From Paracamarosporium sp. OC-R06-R3 (lineage: Eukaryota; Ascomycota; Dothideomycetes; Pleosporales; Didymosphaeriaceae), in NCBI GenBank assembly GCA_019828545.1, contig JACVRA010000113.1, forward strand, positions 1 to 64,000: a stretch of 64,000 nt of DNA, written 5' to 3'. A model generated the notes under the pieces. The model saw only the letters and a program-made list of their open reading frames with translations, made no database searches and was not told the origin of the DNA. The translations under genes and the position numbers were made by a program. Shown piece by piece: positions 1 to 11,777 of this stretch. Every line of letters starts with the position of its first letter. The first letter of the stretch is position 1.

Positions 1-1517
1 TGGGGGGCGCGTTACGCCAAGAGCCACGGTAGCGTACGCTAAGCGTACGCTACATGTAGCGCTCTGACCATGAACCGTGCAATTCTGACGTGGATAGTGA
101 TCGCACTACATCCCTAATGTTCATTCAGCACGTGCGAGGTTCGATAGACGTCTGGCTTTTGAAGCGAATACGTCCCAGCTCCACCTGTACTTACTGAGCC
201 TTAATTTTAGAGTTCCGGATGTGTGATGTATTGCGAAATCACAGGATTTGACTATTCACCACCTAAATGGAGAACACCTGATGATTTGATGTTATATCTC
301 TTGAAACTGTTTCGAGCCTTGTAGGGCTGGTAAAGCGCATAGTTACAGTGAACCGAGCATGCCGGCGCTCGTAAGAAACTAGAGTCTATGGGTATTCATC
401 GCTCCTATTGATACTACCATACTTAGAATCTTTGTTACAGGTAAAATGGACCCCAAAACTGCCCCGAGTATCGTTCAACGTTCCATGGTCCACACAAAGC
501 GGCCTACCTGCACTGCCATCGTATTACGCCCGAACGTAGCTCCCCATATCTAACAATTTCCGGAGCCAGACGCTTTCGCTTCATCTCCAACGCCTTCGGC
601 AACCGCCATGATAAGCAGTTTGATTGGACCAATTGTTGGCCCGTGGTGGCCAAGAATCCATGATCAATTATGGCCTCCACGCTACATAACCTGGAATGTG
701 GTTTCATGTTTGCCTTCGAGAAATCTTCCGGCGTATTTGGGCCCGCTACCAGTACCTTGGGGTTCCGGGTCCCTGAATATCAATAGCCGAACTCGCTTCC
801 CGCCGCGGTCTGCCTTAGCGGAGACGGGGCAGCTACGGGCCGCACCCCACTCGCGTTCACTTGTCTGCCTCAACATCAGGGCCCGTTACAGATTTATGTA
901 TGAATATCATCTCCATTGGCTGCAACAGACACACTTCCACATGATACGAAGAAATGCCAAGGTACAAAGTGCTTTGACCAAAAACAGGCAATACTTGAAG
1001 ACGACAGCTACTCGTATACTCATTGCCTCGATTTATTTCTGCATACAAATACTCAACAATGGGTTCGCTAAATTCAACAGAGCACCTTCGGTATCGCCGA
1101 CTGGATTTTCAGCTCCGTAGAGCCACGCCCAACTTGCTCGCTTAGGGTGAGATCACTCAACTCGCCATCTGGCCACCATATTTGTATGTTATCATTTTCG
1201 AACGATCTGCCTGGTCGCCCCAATTCTTTCCGTCTCCCAATGCAGAGAGATGCGGTTACCCATACCGATCTCTTATACGCATGCATGCACACAGTTTCGG
1301 TGCGACGCAACCAATGGCGTATTCTATGCGAATTCATCGGTATCCGTCGGCCCCATTTGATAGATACTGATTGGAGCTATACGGTGATACCCGATGCCAC
1401 CACCAACGTCTTACGCAAGCTGCAGTCTAACAGATCAGTTTGAGGAACGTGTTTTCGACAGGGTCGCAAAGGCATCTTAGATGGGGTCTTCTTCATTTCC
1501 CTCTCCGCAACTACTTT
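1..1517. other. Left-edge intergenic region, no supported gene
   Basis: I see no gene here that I can support. Several overlapping open frames exist on both strands (for example 608-1120 plus and 1074-1337 minus), but none shows a recognisable domain, and the strands conflict. The only notable structure is a cluster of palindromes at 29-60. The right part is the 3' flank of the GH43 gene. Confidence 0.5.
29..60. repeat. Nested palindromes (12-bp inverted repeat plus 12-bp palindrome)
   Basis: Positions 29-40 (GTAGCGTACGCT) and 42-53 (AGCGTACGCTAC) are perfect reverse complements separated by one base. Positions 49-60 (GCTACATGTAGC) form a second perfect palindrome overlapping the first. This is seen directly. 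It could be the end of a small inverted-repeat element, a protein-binding site or chance. No target-site duplication can be seen because the window edge is too close. Confidence 0.6.
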
Positions 1518-2631
1518 CTACTTAGTTTCGACGTAAAGTCTATCCCCATCAACCTTCACGTCGGCCGTATATACAACTCGCTTGTTAATATTCATCTCAT
1601 CCGTGAGACCATGGAAGATAACCCTTGTAGACTTCTGATCGTCGCCGAAACGCTGGAAGCTCGCGCCACCAGGCCCCACAAGCTTGCAGCCGAACTGCGT
1701 CCCAGTCTTCAGCAGCGGCTCCTTGACTCTTTTGTATGGTCCCCACACGCTCTTCGACGTCGCGTACTGCACATCGTAGCTGCCATCCATGGTAATGTGC
1801 GTGCTGTAAGCCAGGAAATAGACATCTCCGCGTTTGAAGAGATAAGGAGCTTCCAAGTTATTCCCATCGTCGAAGCCCTGACCGTTGACTTTGAGCAGCT
1901 GACGTGCATCGCTGATCCATTGAACGCCCTCTTTAGACCCGGAGCTAGCGACCTGACGGACCTCGAGGTAGTTGGCGGGGATCTCGGTCTTGTACACGAT
2001 ATATTGCTTGCCGTCGGTGTCTTTGAACCAGGCCGGGTCGATGACTCCATTCGAAGAGCGGTTGCACTGGAAGAAGTCGCTCACGGGGTGGTAAGTGCCC
2101 TCAATGGAGTCGCTGATGGCGCCTCCAATGCAGTGCTGGTTCATCTTTTGCTTGTCCTGCGCCGCAAAGTACCTGAAAGAAGATTAGTAGCTGTAAATGC
2201 GATACTAAAGATTCGATACGCACATGACATATTTCCCATCTGTTCTCCGCATGACATCTGGTGCCCATAGACCCGAGCTTCCACTCTCCATCTGACCAGC
2301 CCATTCTGCTTCTCTGATTGCCAAGATTGGATGCCTCTGAAGTTTGCTCCAGCCTTTTGTAAAATCGGTCGTCTTTGCGCCTTGGAAGTCCTTCCCATTC
2401 CCAGTGCCGAAAGAATACCACGCCCCATCGAGGTTTGTGAGGGCTGAACTGGTATTAGAATCGTTTTGTTTCTCAAACTTTGGGCACGACGAACTCACAT
2501 GGATCAGGAAACGAGCCACCCAGAAACGGACCTGATATGCCTTTACATTCTACATCGCGTGCTTCAGGTTGTGGAGAGAATGGCGACGCCAGCACCGAAG
2601 CTGCGAAGAGGGCAGCAAGCGACCAGAACAT
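1518..2631 (-). CDS. Secreted glycoside hydrolase family 43 enzyme
   Basis: The model is complement(1518..2172, 2224..2443, 2499..2631), 335 residues with matching phases and GTGAGT/GTGCGT donors. The ATG at 2631 was chosen because it starts a signal peptide (MFWSLAALFAASVLA); the frame upstream is also open. Residues 41-44 are FPDP, whose Asp43 is the usual GH43 catalytic base. The pKa-modulating Asp is in IDPAW (about 163) and the catalytic acid Glu is in NLEAPY (about 225). These fit the five-bladed propeller of GH43 enzymes, which cleave arabinose or xylose side chains or arabinan in plant cell walls. The exact substrate cannot be read from the sequence. It is expected to act outside the cell. 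Length is normal for a single-domain GH43 and no binding module is seen. Confidence 0.88.
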
Positions 2632-4299
2632 GATCCACAATGAGATGCGACAGAAAAAGGGACAAGGAAACAACCGAAGAGAAAAATACTTTTAAAAGTC
2701 TTGTTTGGTAGACGATGCGCCTCCCGCAGCTCCTATATACTACCACACCTAAACGAACAACCTATTCAACATGAGCCCCAAAACCACCGGCCTGATTCCT
2801 GACTCTTACTCAACTAGGACTACTATCTCAGGCCTACCGCAAAGTATTTACCTCTTTAGACACTTCCATTTATTACCCCGCAGAAAGCTGGCCCCGAGTC
2901 ATCTGATCAGGTACAAATTTGCAGGTATTTTAAGCAATATCCAGGTATAAACGAAGTCGTGCCTTTACATACCTTGCACGAGTGGCTCGCCTTATAGCGG
3001 ACAACAGGGAGGTCCCGGACACCGTTGAGAGCCTCCGGACTTCGAGGGCTGTGCTGTCATGCCAAGAGTGATCTTCGGGGCGTGTTTTGAAACGTCTCCT
3101 TTACATTTTGGGTATAGTGACGTATTAAGCCACGGCTACAAACCCGATGGTGCTCGAGGAGCACCAAGCGCGACGTACATCTGTTTAGACCTTTGCAACG
3201 ACATATACGGAGTGATATACCGACATAGACCAAGGCAAGCCACGATACCTTCTACCGGATCGCTAAAAGCGGTAACACCACACCTTTCCGCAAATCTCCA
3301 CGGGATTTCCCCCCAGCATCCCGTCCCATAGGAGTTCGTTCAAGCGGATTTACCAGGGTGAGCTCTAACGAGAAGATATAAATGAATGCAAAAGCGGGTC
3401 CGGACGACGATCGAAGCTGCTAAGAATCTTCCCCATTAGTATGGCTTGCTCACCATGTCGGTATCCTGTTCTCGTAAACCCACTACGGCCGAATGCGTTC
3501 ATGATGTATAGACTTTGACAGGGCCTTCAGGCCATATTCGGTGGGCGTTAGAAACGCGGATGTGCCATTGGGTACTCGCCGGGTTGTGTGTGCAATATAT
3601 ACCTGTCGCCTCTGGTCCTAAGATACCATCACTTCAAAGCAGAGAATTTTTCCTGCCGTTATGGCATTGTAGCCCAGTAGCATCGGCTGTACAGTGCCGT
3701 TGACGGCGAGGAAGCAGGTAGCAAGCTGCTATGATTATCAGATCTGCAGGCGGCTATCAGATGCAAAATGTGGCGTGAGACTCAGCTCATAGAGCACCTG
3801 ATTAAGCAATCCTAGAAAAGGCCCAGTTAAATCGTATATCATTCTCGCACGTTTCTTGCCTTCTTGAAACCATCTACTTTCCATCCGCTTTCTCTCTATC
3901 TTATGAAACCTGCAATGACCCGGCAAATAATCGCATCACGGACTCACACATTGACGATATCAGTTGTTCTGTAATCATCATCTGGGGATAATCACAATAT
4001 GGAAGATCATCCGAACGTTATGTGTATTGTTTTTGAAACATACTTAGGTACGGCAGTGTAAAGCACGTAGCGTGCACTTTTGCCAGCCAATCTTAAGATG
4101 CACGCATGATGCCCAAAAGGATCCAAATCAAACCAACGCTCTCAACTCCTCTGGTCCGTCCATCAAGGTTTAGATGGAAGATAAAGCGAATGTCCTGGTG
4201 TCGAACAAGTAATCCTGAAGGCACTCTAATATACACAGCCGATCCTGTTTTCATCTGCACCCTTTGCCTCCCTTTTCATCTCTATTGTCAGTCGGGGTT
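2632..4299. other. Intergenic region between GH43 and ISU1
   Basis: This 1.7 kb holds the GH43 promoter and the ISU1 3' flank. The open frames in it are short (up to about 100 codons) and show no family features. I see no RNA gene or repeat. Confidence 0.5.
2733..2740 (-). promoter_or_regulatory. Possible TATA box of the GH43 gene
   Basis: The minus strand reads GTATATAGGA here, about 100 bases upstream of the GH43 ATG at 2631. The position and sequence suit a fungal TATA element. No transcript evidence is available. Confidence 0.3.
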
Positions 4300-5071
4300 T
4301 CACGCGGTTGCGGCTTTAGGCTCTGTCACGGTCTCTACTTCAATCTTCGGCAGCGCGGAGCCGGTGCCGCCGAGATCTGTTTTCCGCGCGTTCGGGTTCT
4401 TGGTGTAGTAGTTTGAGATGGCAGACTTGATGGCGTCTTCGGCGAGCATGGAGCAGTGCACTGCGTTGCGATCAGTAATTGTTCTATTCAACAACATCTT
4501 GTTGCGGCAGGAATACTCACGCTTTACAGGGGGCAAGCACAACTCCTTCGCAATCTCAGTATTCCGGATCTTAGCTGCGTCCTCGAGCGTCATCCCACGC
4601 ACCAGCTCGGTTAGGTAACTCGAGCTCGCAATCGCGCTTCCGCAGCCGAACGTCTTGAACTTGACGTCGCTGATGGTGTTGTTGTTGGGGTCGACCCGGA
4701 TCTGCAATTTCATCACATCGCCACATGCGGGTGCACCGACAAGTCCGGTGCCAACGTCTGTGTCTGTCTTGGACATGGAGCCAACATTTCGCGGCCGGTT
4801 GTAGTGGTCTAGCAGTAAGAGGAGGTCAGCTGGGCGTTCTGTGACGACGTTCCGCGGAGACGTTCGACGTGTTCGTGATTGCAATTCGACACGTGGAGAG
4901 AGAGGGTTGCGCATAGGAAGACTTATCTTTCTCGTGGTATTGCCGCCTTGCGTTGACGGCTACTGTGGCGGGTGTCGCTGCTGCGCGGACGGGGGAAGCG
5001 ATCATCGGGCGGGCACTGCTCGCGACCACCCGGCCGGCCTGGGGCACGACTGCTGCAACTCTCCTGAACAT
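4300..5071 (-). CDS. ISU1: Mitochondrial iron-sulfur cluster scaffold protein (IscU family)
   Basis: The model is complement(4300..4460, 4521..4814, 4927..5071), 199 residues. The Arg/Ala-rich N-terminus (MFRRVAAVV...) looks like a mitochondrial presequence. The mature part follows IscU closely: YHEKVLDHYNRPRNVGS, then the three cluster-ligand cysteines in GAPACGDVM (Cys79), FGCGSAIASSS (Cys106) and LHCSMLAED (Cys149), and the Hsp70-binding motif LPPVK (142-146). IscU is the scaffold on which the Nfs1 desulfurase complex builds [2Fe-2S] clusters in the matrix. Intron 2 is canonical (GTGAGT...CAG). Intron 1 begins ATAAGT and ends AC; only this junction gives the conserved V-L-D-H-Y in frame. 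No GT-AG alternative in the right phase was found. The C-terminal tail (about 30 residues) is longer than in bacterial IscU. Confidence 0.95.
4815..4926 (-). other. ISU1: AT-AC intron in ISU1
   Basis: Read on the minus strand, exon 1 ends GAGAAAG, the intron starts ATAAGTCTTCC and ends CTCTTAC, and exon 2 starts TGCTAGACCAC. Joining gives E-K-V-L-D-H-Y, the invariant IscU sequence. The 5' site matches the U2-type AT-AC pattern ATAAGT (GTAAGT with the first G changed to A), not the U12 consensus ATATCCTT. A CTGAC branch-like site lies about 13 bases from the 3' end. Length is 112 nt, longer than most introns in this window. Confidence 0.75.
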
Positions 5072-5456
5072 GGCTTGGACTGTATTAGGGGTATCGAGGT
5101 GTTTTGGACGTGTTTGGCGATGGCAGTCAACGGTATGGTGGTGGTTAGGGAGGGTTGGCGTGCGAGAATTGGAAGGCGAGGTTAGTGACGGCGACGGGAA
5201 GAAAAGCCGTCATGGGCCCGTGCACGGCGTGGGGTTTCGGGTCCGTGCTTATCTCCGAATATTTACCAACATGTTATCTGATCATCTAGTTCATTGTACC
5301 CAGCCGTGCTATGTAGGCTCCGCTATGCATTTCCACATGCTGTTTGCGCCCGCTCCAAAATTCGACTCGTTGTAAAACATGACCGAGACGTTTCGCTGTC
5401 TCAAGCGCCGTCCGCAATGCCAGTGCTTCCCAAGATGCAGGACCCAGAACCCGTGC
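5072..5456. other. ISU1: Intergenic region between ISU1 and UBP14
   Basis: These 385 bases lie upstream of the ISU1 ATG and downstream of the UBP14 stop, with both genes on the minus strand. They must hold the ISU1 promoter and the UBP14 3' end. No clear TATA element or other site stood out. Confidence 0.4.
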
Positions 5457-8092
5457 TTACAAACGCCTGAAGAAATACACATAGGCAAACTTCTTCATCT
5501 CCTCCACGTCTGCCGCCTTGGCCACCTTCTCGTCATTGAAGAGCACCCAAGCAGCAGATTGCTCCTCGGGCATCTGCTTGCGCACGAATGCGACATAGTG
5601 TCTGTTGTGCATTTAGTTTACGCTATGGATACCTTGTTTGGGGAATCTTACCCGGCGTGAATAGAGCTACCCTTGTGGCAGACAATCGATTGCAGCTGGA
5701 AATTAGCCGGCAACTTGTCGCTTCCAGCCAATGTCGTCTCCTTCGCTGCGGTAGGGGCCTGTGAATCTATGTTAGTCTGCGAGCCGACTTCGGCCGGTTC
5801 GGTCTTTTCGGACAAAGCGGACGAGGTACATACCTCCGAGCCGCCACCCTCATCAAAGTCTCCCTGAGCATCCGGATGACTGAACAACCAATCTACAGCT
5901 CGCTCCATATCACCTCCAGTCTCCTTCAGTGCCTGTCGTGCTTGGGGTGCGCTAAAACCCATTGCACCTAGATTCTCGATTTTCTCCGGGTCAATGGCCG
6001 TAGAAGCAGCAGCACCACCGCCGGAGCCACTGCCTGCATTGAAGTCTACCGGAGTGTCGATGTCAGGATCCTCCATATGTGCAAAAAGCCAGTTGGATGC
6101 AGCTTCCGGATCGGAATTCCCGGTCGCGTGCAGAGCCTTCTCACACCTGACACGAGGGAAGCCCATTGCCTCGAGCATGGAAAGTGCGGCTTCGTTCGGA
6201 ACCCACCTGTTGCCAGCACTGCCCGTGTCAGCATCCTCAGGGAGTAGCTCTTCATCCGGCTGAAGGCCCTTGGACTTATATCGGTCGAATGAAAATGGCT
6301 CATCGTCAACAATGACCGGTACGTCTTGCTTGGTGGGTACCCAATTGACTACTTCGAAGCGGCGCGCGTTCACTGCTAACACCGCTGGGAAGGTTTTGAA
6401 CATGCTCTTCTTAGTGAAACCCGCTTTACTACCGCAGGCCCCGCAGGTCAATTCGACCACTTCATCGGCCGTGAAGATGTCCAAGCACTCTTTCAGCGAG
6501 ACTGGCTCAAACTCCTCCTTGATCTTCTCCCTGCCTTCGCTGTCCGTCACGTCCATTGTATCGTCTTTCGGCAACCTCCGAATGGGGACAGGGATCGATA
6601 TGTTCTCTTGCTCGTCGTCACGATACCGAACTTTCTTGCAGTTGAGGCACTGTAAGCGTTGCTCCATGACGAACCTGAAGGCTTGCACCGGATCTTGAAA
6701 GGGTGCCACATGTTGTGATCTTGAGATGAGCTTGAGCATATGCAATAGCAGCTCGAAAGCATCTTGCTGTCGCATGGTAGAAAACTCTTCGTGGCCACGT
6801 CCGATGAGATGCTTCAGCATAGCAGGAGCAAGGCCCTTTTGGTGAGGGTTCTCTGGTGTATGCTCCGATACAATAACATCACTATCGGGCTTGGAATAGC
6901 GTCCTGATAATAATCCATCTGCGATCTTCCGCAACTGCGTCTCCAAGTCCTCGGCGGGCAAAGGAGTGTCTGGAAGTGGTCGATCTGGCAAATAATAGCG
7001 GTCTGCGAATTCTGGCATGGCAAACAAAGCCTGCAGGGTGCTGTTGAGATAACAGCTGTTTCCGAGGTTCTTTAAGCCGGTGAAACTTGGCCCGAATAGT
7101 GGTTTCAGCTCTTTTCCATCTTCCGTGGTCATTGAAAACTCCCATAGAAGGTTCTGTTCCACTTGCATTTCAGTCAGGCTCTTCTCCGTCTTGATTCTGT
7201 CCTTGATGTTGATGCCCCAATGCGACAGGTGATTGGGTAGTTCTGGGTCGATTCGCTCCTCATCGCATGCATAGCAATAGATATCGGCAGTTCCGTCAGC
7301 AGTCAAAGAGCCAAGCTTTACCGCTACAGGATGACCTGAAGATTGCGTGTGAGCCACTCCATGGGAGTTGCCACCGATGCCACCAAACTGCTGACGCCCA
7401 CAGCCAAGGTTACCACAGGACAGACAAAGCCACAAGTTCTCCTTGAGATCGCACGCAGAGCAGTGACCTAGGCTCTGAGACTCTATCTGCCGTGCCGCAT
7501 CCTGCTCGAGGCAAAGTGTATGCTCGCACGCCGTCAGCTCCTGCTCCCAGGCCTTAACCTCCTCTTGGCGCGCGAATGTGTTGGCCTTCAATACTGCATC
7601 CACAACCTCTGAAAGCTTTCCTGAGCTCTTATCCACATCATCAATACCGCAAGCGTAGCATTTGACTTGTGTGGCCGTGTCGTAACGGTCAGCCTCGGTC
7701 TCGGCGGCGATTGAGAGCTTGGACATCTTCTGCGGAGGCTCATCACGCTTCACCTTCTTGCGCGTGCGTTTGATGTTCAAGACGAGGGGGTGGCTTGTGG
7801 ACGCGACGTGGAGGGAGGAATGGCTGTGCTCGCTCGTGCAGCCGCCATTGAAGCAAAAGAGGCAAACATCAAGACCGCTGGGGTCATCCTGAGTTCTGGT
7901 GAGACTTTGGAGCGGAACATGGGCTTGGGTAGTAGCGTACAATAGAGTCGAAGCATTGCGTGCAATCTTCGCGATAGACGGACTGGTTCGGGCCTGGAGC
8001 GCGCAGCTCTGGAAGTTGTTAGCTATCCGACGCGGTACGAAAGCGGCAGATGCGGGGTACGTGCCCGCCGCGTTGACGTGCGTGCAAGCCAT
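5457..8092 (-). CDS. UBP14: Ubiquitin carboxyl-terminal hydrolase 14 (USP5/IsoT type)
   Basis: The clear exons are complement(5457..5601, 5652..5758, 5834..7888, 7941..about 8006), plus a short first exon starting at ATG 8092. The first junction is uncertain: joining MACTH (donor near 8077) to LRAPGPNQSVYREDC keeps frame and gives about 795 residues, normal for Ubp14. Domain order: a variant zinc finger (QSVYREDCTQCFDSI, CLFCFNGGC), the ZnF-UBP finger (about 170-250), the USP Cys box GLKNLGNSCYLNS (Cys about 306), two UBA domains after about residue 585, and the His box SSIHAGHYVAFV split by the last intron. The family disassembles free polyubiquitin chains, recycling ubiquitin for the proteasome. 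The intron at 5759-5833 is 75 nt with no in-frame stop, so retention would add 25 residues. The open frame also runs upstream of 8092, but that part lacks an ATG and does not resemble the family. Confidence 0.93.
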
Positions 8093-8558
8093 GCTAGCTG
8101 CTGCACGGCGGAAAATATTGGGCGTTGTCGAGAGGCAAAAGTTGGAAGAAGATGAAGAGGTAAATGAGGCACAAAGCTGGTGTGTGGATGTTGCCCGAAG
8201 CACTGTTGCTATGCGGGATGACGGAGCTAGGCTACCAAAAATGTGGTGGGGCAAATCGGGCAAAGTCTAGGCAGGCACCAACCGTCTATTGCCCAGGGTA
8301 CACTATTCGGGCCAGTCATTCGTAGGGTATACGAATGGATCCGTACTATTTACACTCGATCCAGCGTTACATGTCTCCGTGAAGTCCTTACGGCAACACT
8401 AGCTTGCGACTTCACTCATCACTCTCTAGCTATACTGACATCATGTAAGTATACATAAAGTGTTGGCATGAATAATACTGAAAGATATGCGATTTTATGT
8501 ATGCTATTTCTGATCGAGCTGTAGAGATGAGAGGCTCATCGTACCCATGCTCCCTTTC
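8093..8558. other. Intergenic region between UBP14 and POL5
   Basis: These 466 bases hold the UBP14 promoter and the 3' flank of POL5, both genes being on the minus strand. The frame of UBP14 stays open to about 8263 without an ATG. I see no further gene. Confidence 0.4.
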
Positions 8559-11500
8559 TCACTCCGCTCCCGCTTTCGTTGCTGACCTGAATCGGGAGGA
8601 CCAGTTCAAGAACTGCGAGAACAGACCATCCCGGACTTCCGACTTCCTGTCAACGAACCAGTTCTTCTGGCTAGCAGCGTATACATCCACAACCTTTGCA
8701 TAATTATCTGGGTCAGAGTTCACCAGGGTCCTGACGACATGCAAGCTAGCCGCACTGCATGCACCAGCATGCGCGTTAGACCCACCACCATGTTTAGCTT
8801 CCTCGTGAATTCCTCTCAATATATCCCATGCAGGCTCTGTATCATCAATTTGTGGGAGCGGTGTGTTGCTCTTGGCCAATGTCGACTGCAACAGCTTCGC
8901 ACTCCGGTCGGTGAACTGCTTGTTCGCCGATGCTCGGGTTAGTCGCAGCACTGGTAGTAACACCTCCAAGCTGAGTGGGTTGGAAAACTGCTTCTCGAGA
9001 AATACCGAGAGAAGATCAAGCACACGAGACTTGAACCGGATCACGTTCTGCTTGGCTTCCTCTCGCTGTTTCTTCCCAGTAATCTGGCTTCGTTGCTTGA
9101 ATATATTTGAAAGATGAGGATCCAAAGCCATCATCTGATCGTCATCCATGTCTGATTCGTCCGAATCTTCATCGGACCCATCGCCGTTCGCGGCAAGCTT
9201 TGACGTCTGCAGAGTCAGAGCTAACATGTTGTTAAACTGAGTGACTTCTTCGTCCTCAGATTCATCCTCAGATCCATCATCTGAGTCGTTCGATGAGTCT
9301 TCTGAATCGTCTGAGTCATCCGAGTCGCTCTTGTCGGCGTCCGAGGCGTCACCGCCGATCATCTCTACGTCCGAGGCGTCCTCCATATCATCATCGTCGT
9401 CTGATTCTGCCTCATCCGCTACCTCATCGTTCTGAGAGAAAAGTTTGTTCTGGCCTTCAAGGCTCTCTTCTGTGTCAAGGATATCCGTCATTGACCTCAA
9501 TCCTTCGAGGCTAATTTCAGATGCAAACGCGGCGAAAGCCTCGATCGCGATTTTGTGGAAAAGCGTACGGCTATTGCCCAAGAAAGAGAGAAGTATCTCG
9601 ATGAACCCGTCTTGGCCTTCACCCGAAGCACCTTGCGTAGGGTGTGAAATTGCTTCGTAAGATGTGTCAAGATCATGCAGCATCATGATCGCATCTGTAT
9701 CGCCGTTGAAGATCTGGATGAAGGTGAATGCATACAAGAGAGTGAGCCCCTGGAAGACCGAAGCCTGGCCGTCTGTAGAGCCCTATGGTTATGTCAGAAG
9801 GATATTCAGCATGGAAAGAATTTATCCAGAGATACTCACGCTAATTTTGACACTATCAAAGGTCTCATAGGCCTTTTCCAGTGTTTCTTTGACCGATTCG
9901 TCGGCTTTGAATATGGGGTCAAAAGTCTTGTTGGCTGCTTTAGACCTGATCATATCTACTACAAGAACACCAAAAGACGTTTGCGAACCAGCAGCCACAG
10001 GTCGTAGCCGTGTTAGACACGAAGATAATCGTTCCTGGAACATGTTTCGGCTCGGTTCGCCAATGGGTGGTGAAGGTACTTTGCGTGCCTTTGCACTCTG
10101 GCTTGGAGTGAAATAAGCGTGCTCTACAAGTAGATCTAGGAGGTTTCGTAGCCAGTTGTCCTTCTCTGAGAACTCGGATGCCAGATGGTCATAGTGCATG
10201 TAATGTTTGACGATATTCAGAAGCAAATCTGCAATAGTCTGACGGCGGTGATCAGCTATATTCTGTTCCGTGGATGCTGGGTGGATTATAAGCGAGTGCA
10301 GATGGCGCACAATCTTTCTTAAACCATTGTCGTCTACCGCAAGAGCTATCTTTTCCAAAGTTTCTGCCTTAGATGAATGTTCGAAATCCGCAGTTCCGTT
10401 CTTAGATGTCAGCTCAACAACAAGGGACAGTGAGCATTCAGGGGATTGTTGAGCCCTTCGTGAGATAGCTTTCCAAGCAGTTAGAGCTGCTGCATGAAGA
10501 AATCTGTCATCTTTCGAGGTCTGGTTTCGTAAAGTCCGCATGAAGTTGGGACTAAATAAGGCTGGGAAAGTCCATTCAGGGACTTGGCTGATCATCTGTG
10601 CGAACAGCTTGAAACCCCAGGATTTGCGTTCGTGCGAAGAAGAAGACCCAAAGAGTTGTGCTAGAAGGGTTAGTAACTAAATTTGTAGGTTTACTGAGCA
10701 ACTCACCATCGACAATGCTGAGCCAAAGTTGTCCAAATTGAGATTTGCTGGCATCTGTCGGAGCTGTTTTGGAATTACCGTCCATCTGGAGAACCTTCGA
10801 CAAGAGGGTGTTCCATGCAAATTGCGGATTGGCATTGGTAGCTGCGGACTTGATAGCGTCCGCTTCATCATTGTTGAGGGAGTTCTGAATGTCCCCTTTC
10901 AGCACTTTTGAGAGCTTCGGTCGGTTCTTCATCGAGAGAGGATCGTTGTCATGCCACACATTAGCTGGAAGTGTGGATGCATGTTGTTCTTGCAATGCGA
11001 GCCATATTGCGATGCCCTCCGGCGTGTTTGCTAGCTTGTACGAAACGAGGCGTTCGCTTACAGCTCGCACGCAAGGCTCCAGGTTCGCTTCAGTTGGCAG
11101 AGCTTCGATTGTCTGAACCAGAACCAATGCGCATTCCTCACGAAGCCATGGTGTATCCCTGGCCATTCCATAAATGAGATCTAGGAGCTCGTTCCAGCTG
11201 TCCAAGGCCAATTTTGGTTGGATCAGAATGGAAGACTGTAATACGGCCTTGTACGCAAATAGCTTCCCGATCAAGTGATTCCTTCGCTCCTAGATTTTTT
11301 GGTCAGCTCGATCTCACCCTGCATAACTTTCCTTACCAGTCCAGATACATTTCCCTCAACTTTAGTCTGTTTTTCCACCTTCTTCAGCAGCGCGTCTACA
11401 TTGAGGTCCAAACCCTCAATGGATGCTCCCGACGGTGCGAAGATCAACCGCAAAAGTTCTGTAAGAGTAACACAGAATCCGAATCGGGCTGCTTTTCGAT

Positions 11501-11777
11501 GAGTACAAAGGCCTTGAATAAGTCGATTTAACGCCTTCAATACATCTGCTGCAGAAGGATTGTTCTCTGGAGAGAATTTCAAGATCAGCTGCTTCGCTGC
11601 TTCTAGTCGAATATCTTCTGATTCTGCAGCAAGATCGTTGTAGAGCTCGACCATGTTGATATCATTGGCCTGGCGTTTGCGTTTGACCGGTTTCTCGGGG
11701 TTTGCTCCTTCGACATCCTCGCGTGCTCTCTTTCGACCTTGCGGTCCGTTCCCTAGTTTGGCGGCCTTCCTACCCAT
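8559..11777 (-). CDS. POL5: Pol5/Mybbp1a-type nucleolar protein
   Basis: The model is complement(8559..9782, 9840..10660, 10707..11289, 11337..11777), 1,022 residues with all phases matching. The start is ATG 11777; upstream only a GTG is available. The N-terminus is basic (GRKAAKLG, GRKRARED, KRKRQ), as in nucleolar proteins. The body is a long alpha-helical, HEAT-like protein with the family's early motif ERRNHLIGKLFAYKAVLQS. Around residues 730-800 there is a highly acidic Asp/Ser/Glu tract (9130-9440 on the plus strand), typical of Pol5/Mybbp1a. In yeast Pol5 is essential for rRNA synthesis and 60S subunit assembly; despite its name it does not act as a normal replicative polymerase. Introns are 46-57 nt with GTGAGT or GTAAGG donors. 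I recognise the family from overall pattern, not from a catalytic motif. Confidence 0.85.

Noticed and set aside
608..1443. Open frames near the left edge
   Set aside because: Several overlapping frames on both strands, no domain, no splice partners and no coherent protein composition.
4815..4926. Minor (U12-type) intron in ISU1
   Set aside because: The donor ATAAGTCTT does not match ATATCCTT, and no TTCCTTAAC-like branch site is present; a major-class AT-AC intron fits better.
8093..8263. Extended N-terminus of UBP14
   Set aside because: The frame is open but begins at a non-ATG codon, and the protein it would add is unlike the family; ATG 8092 starts the expected MAC-H sequence.
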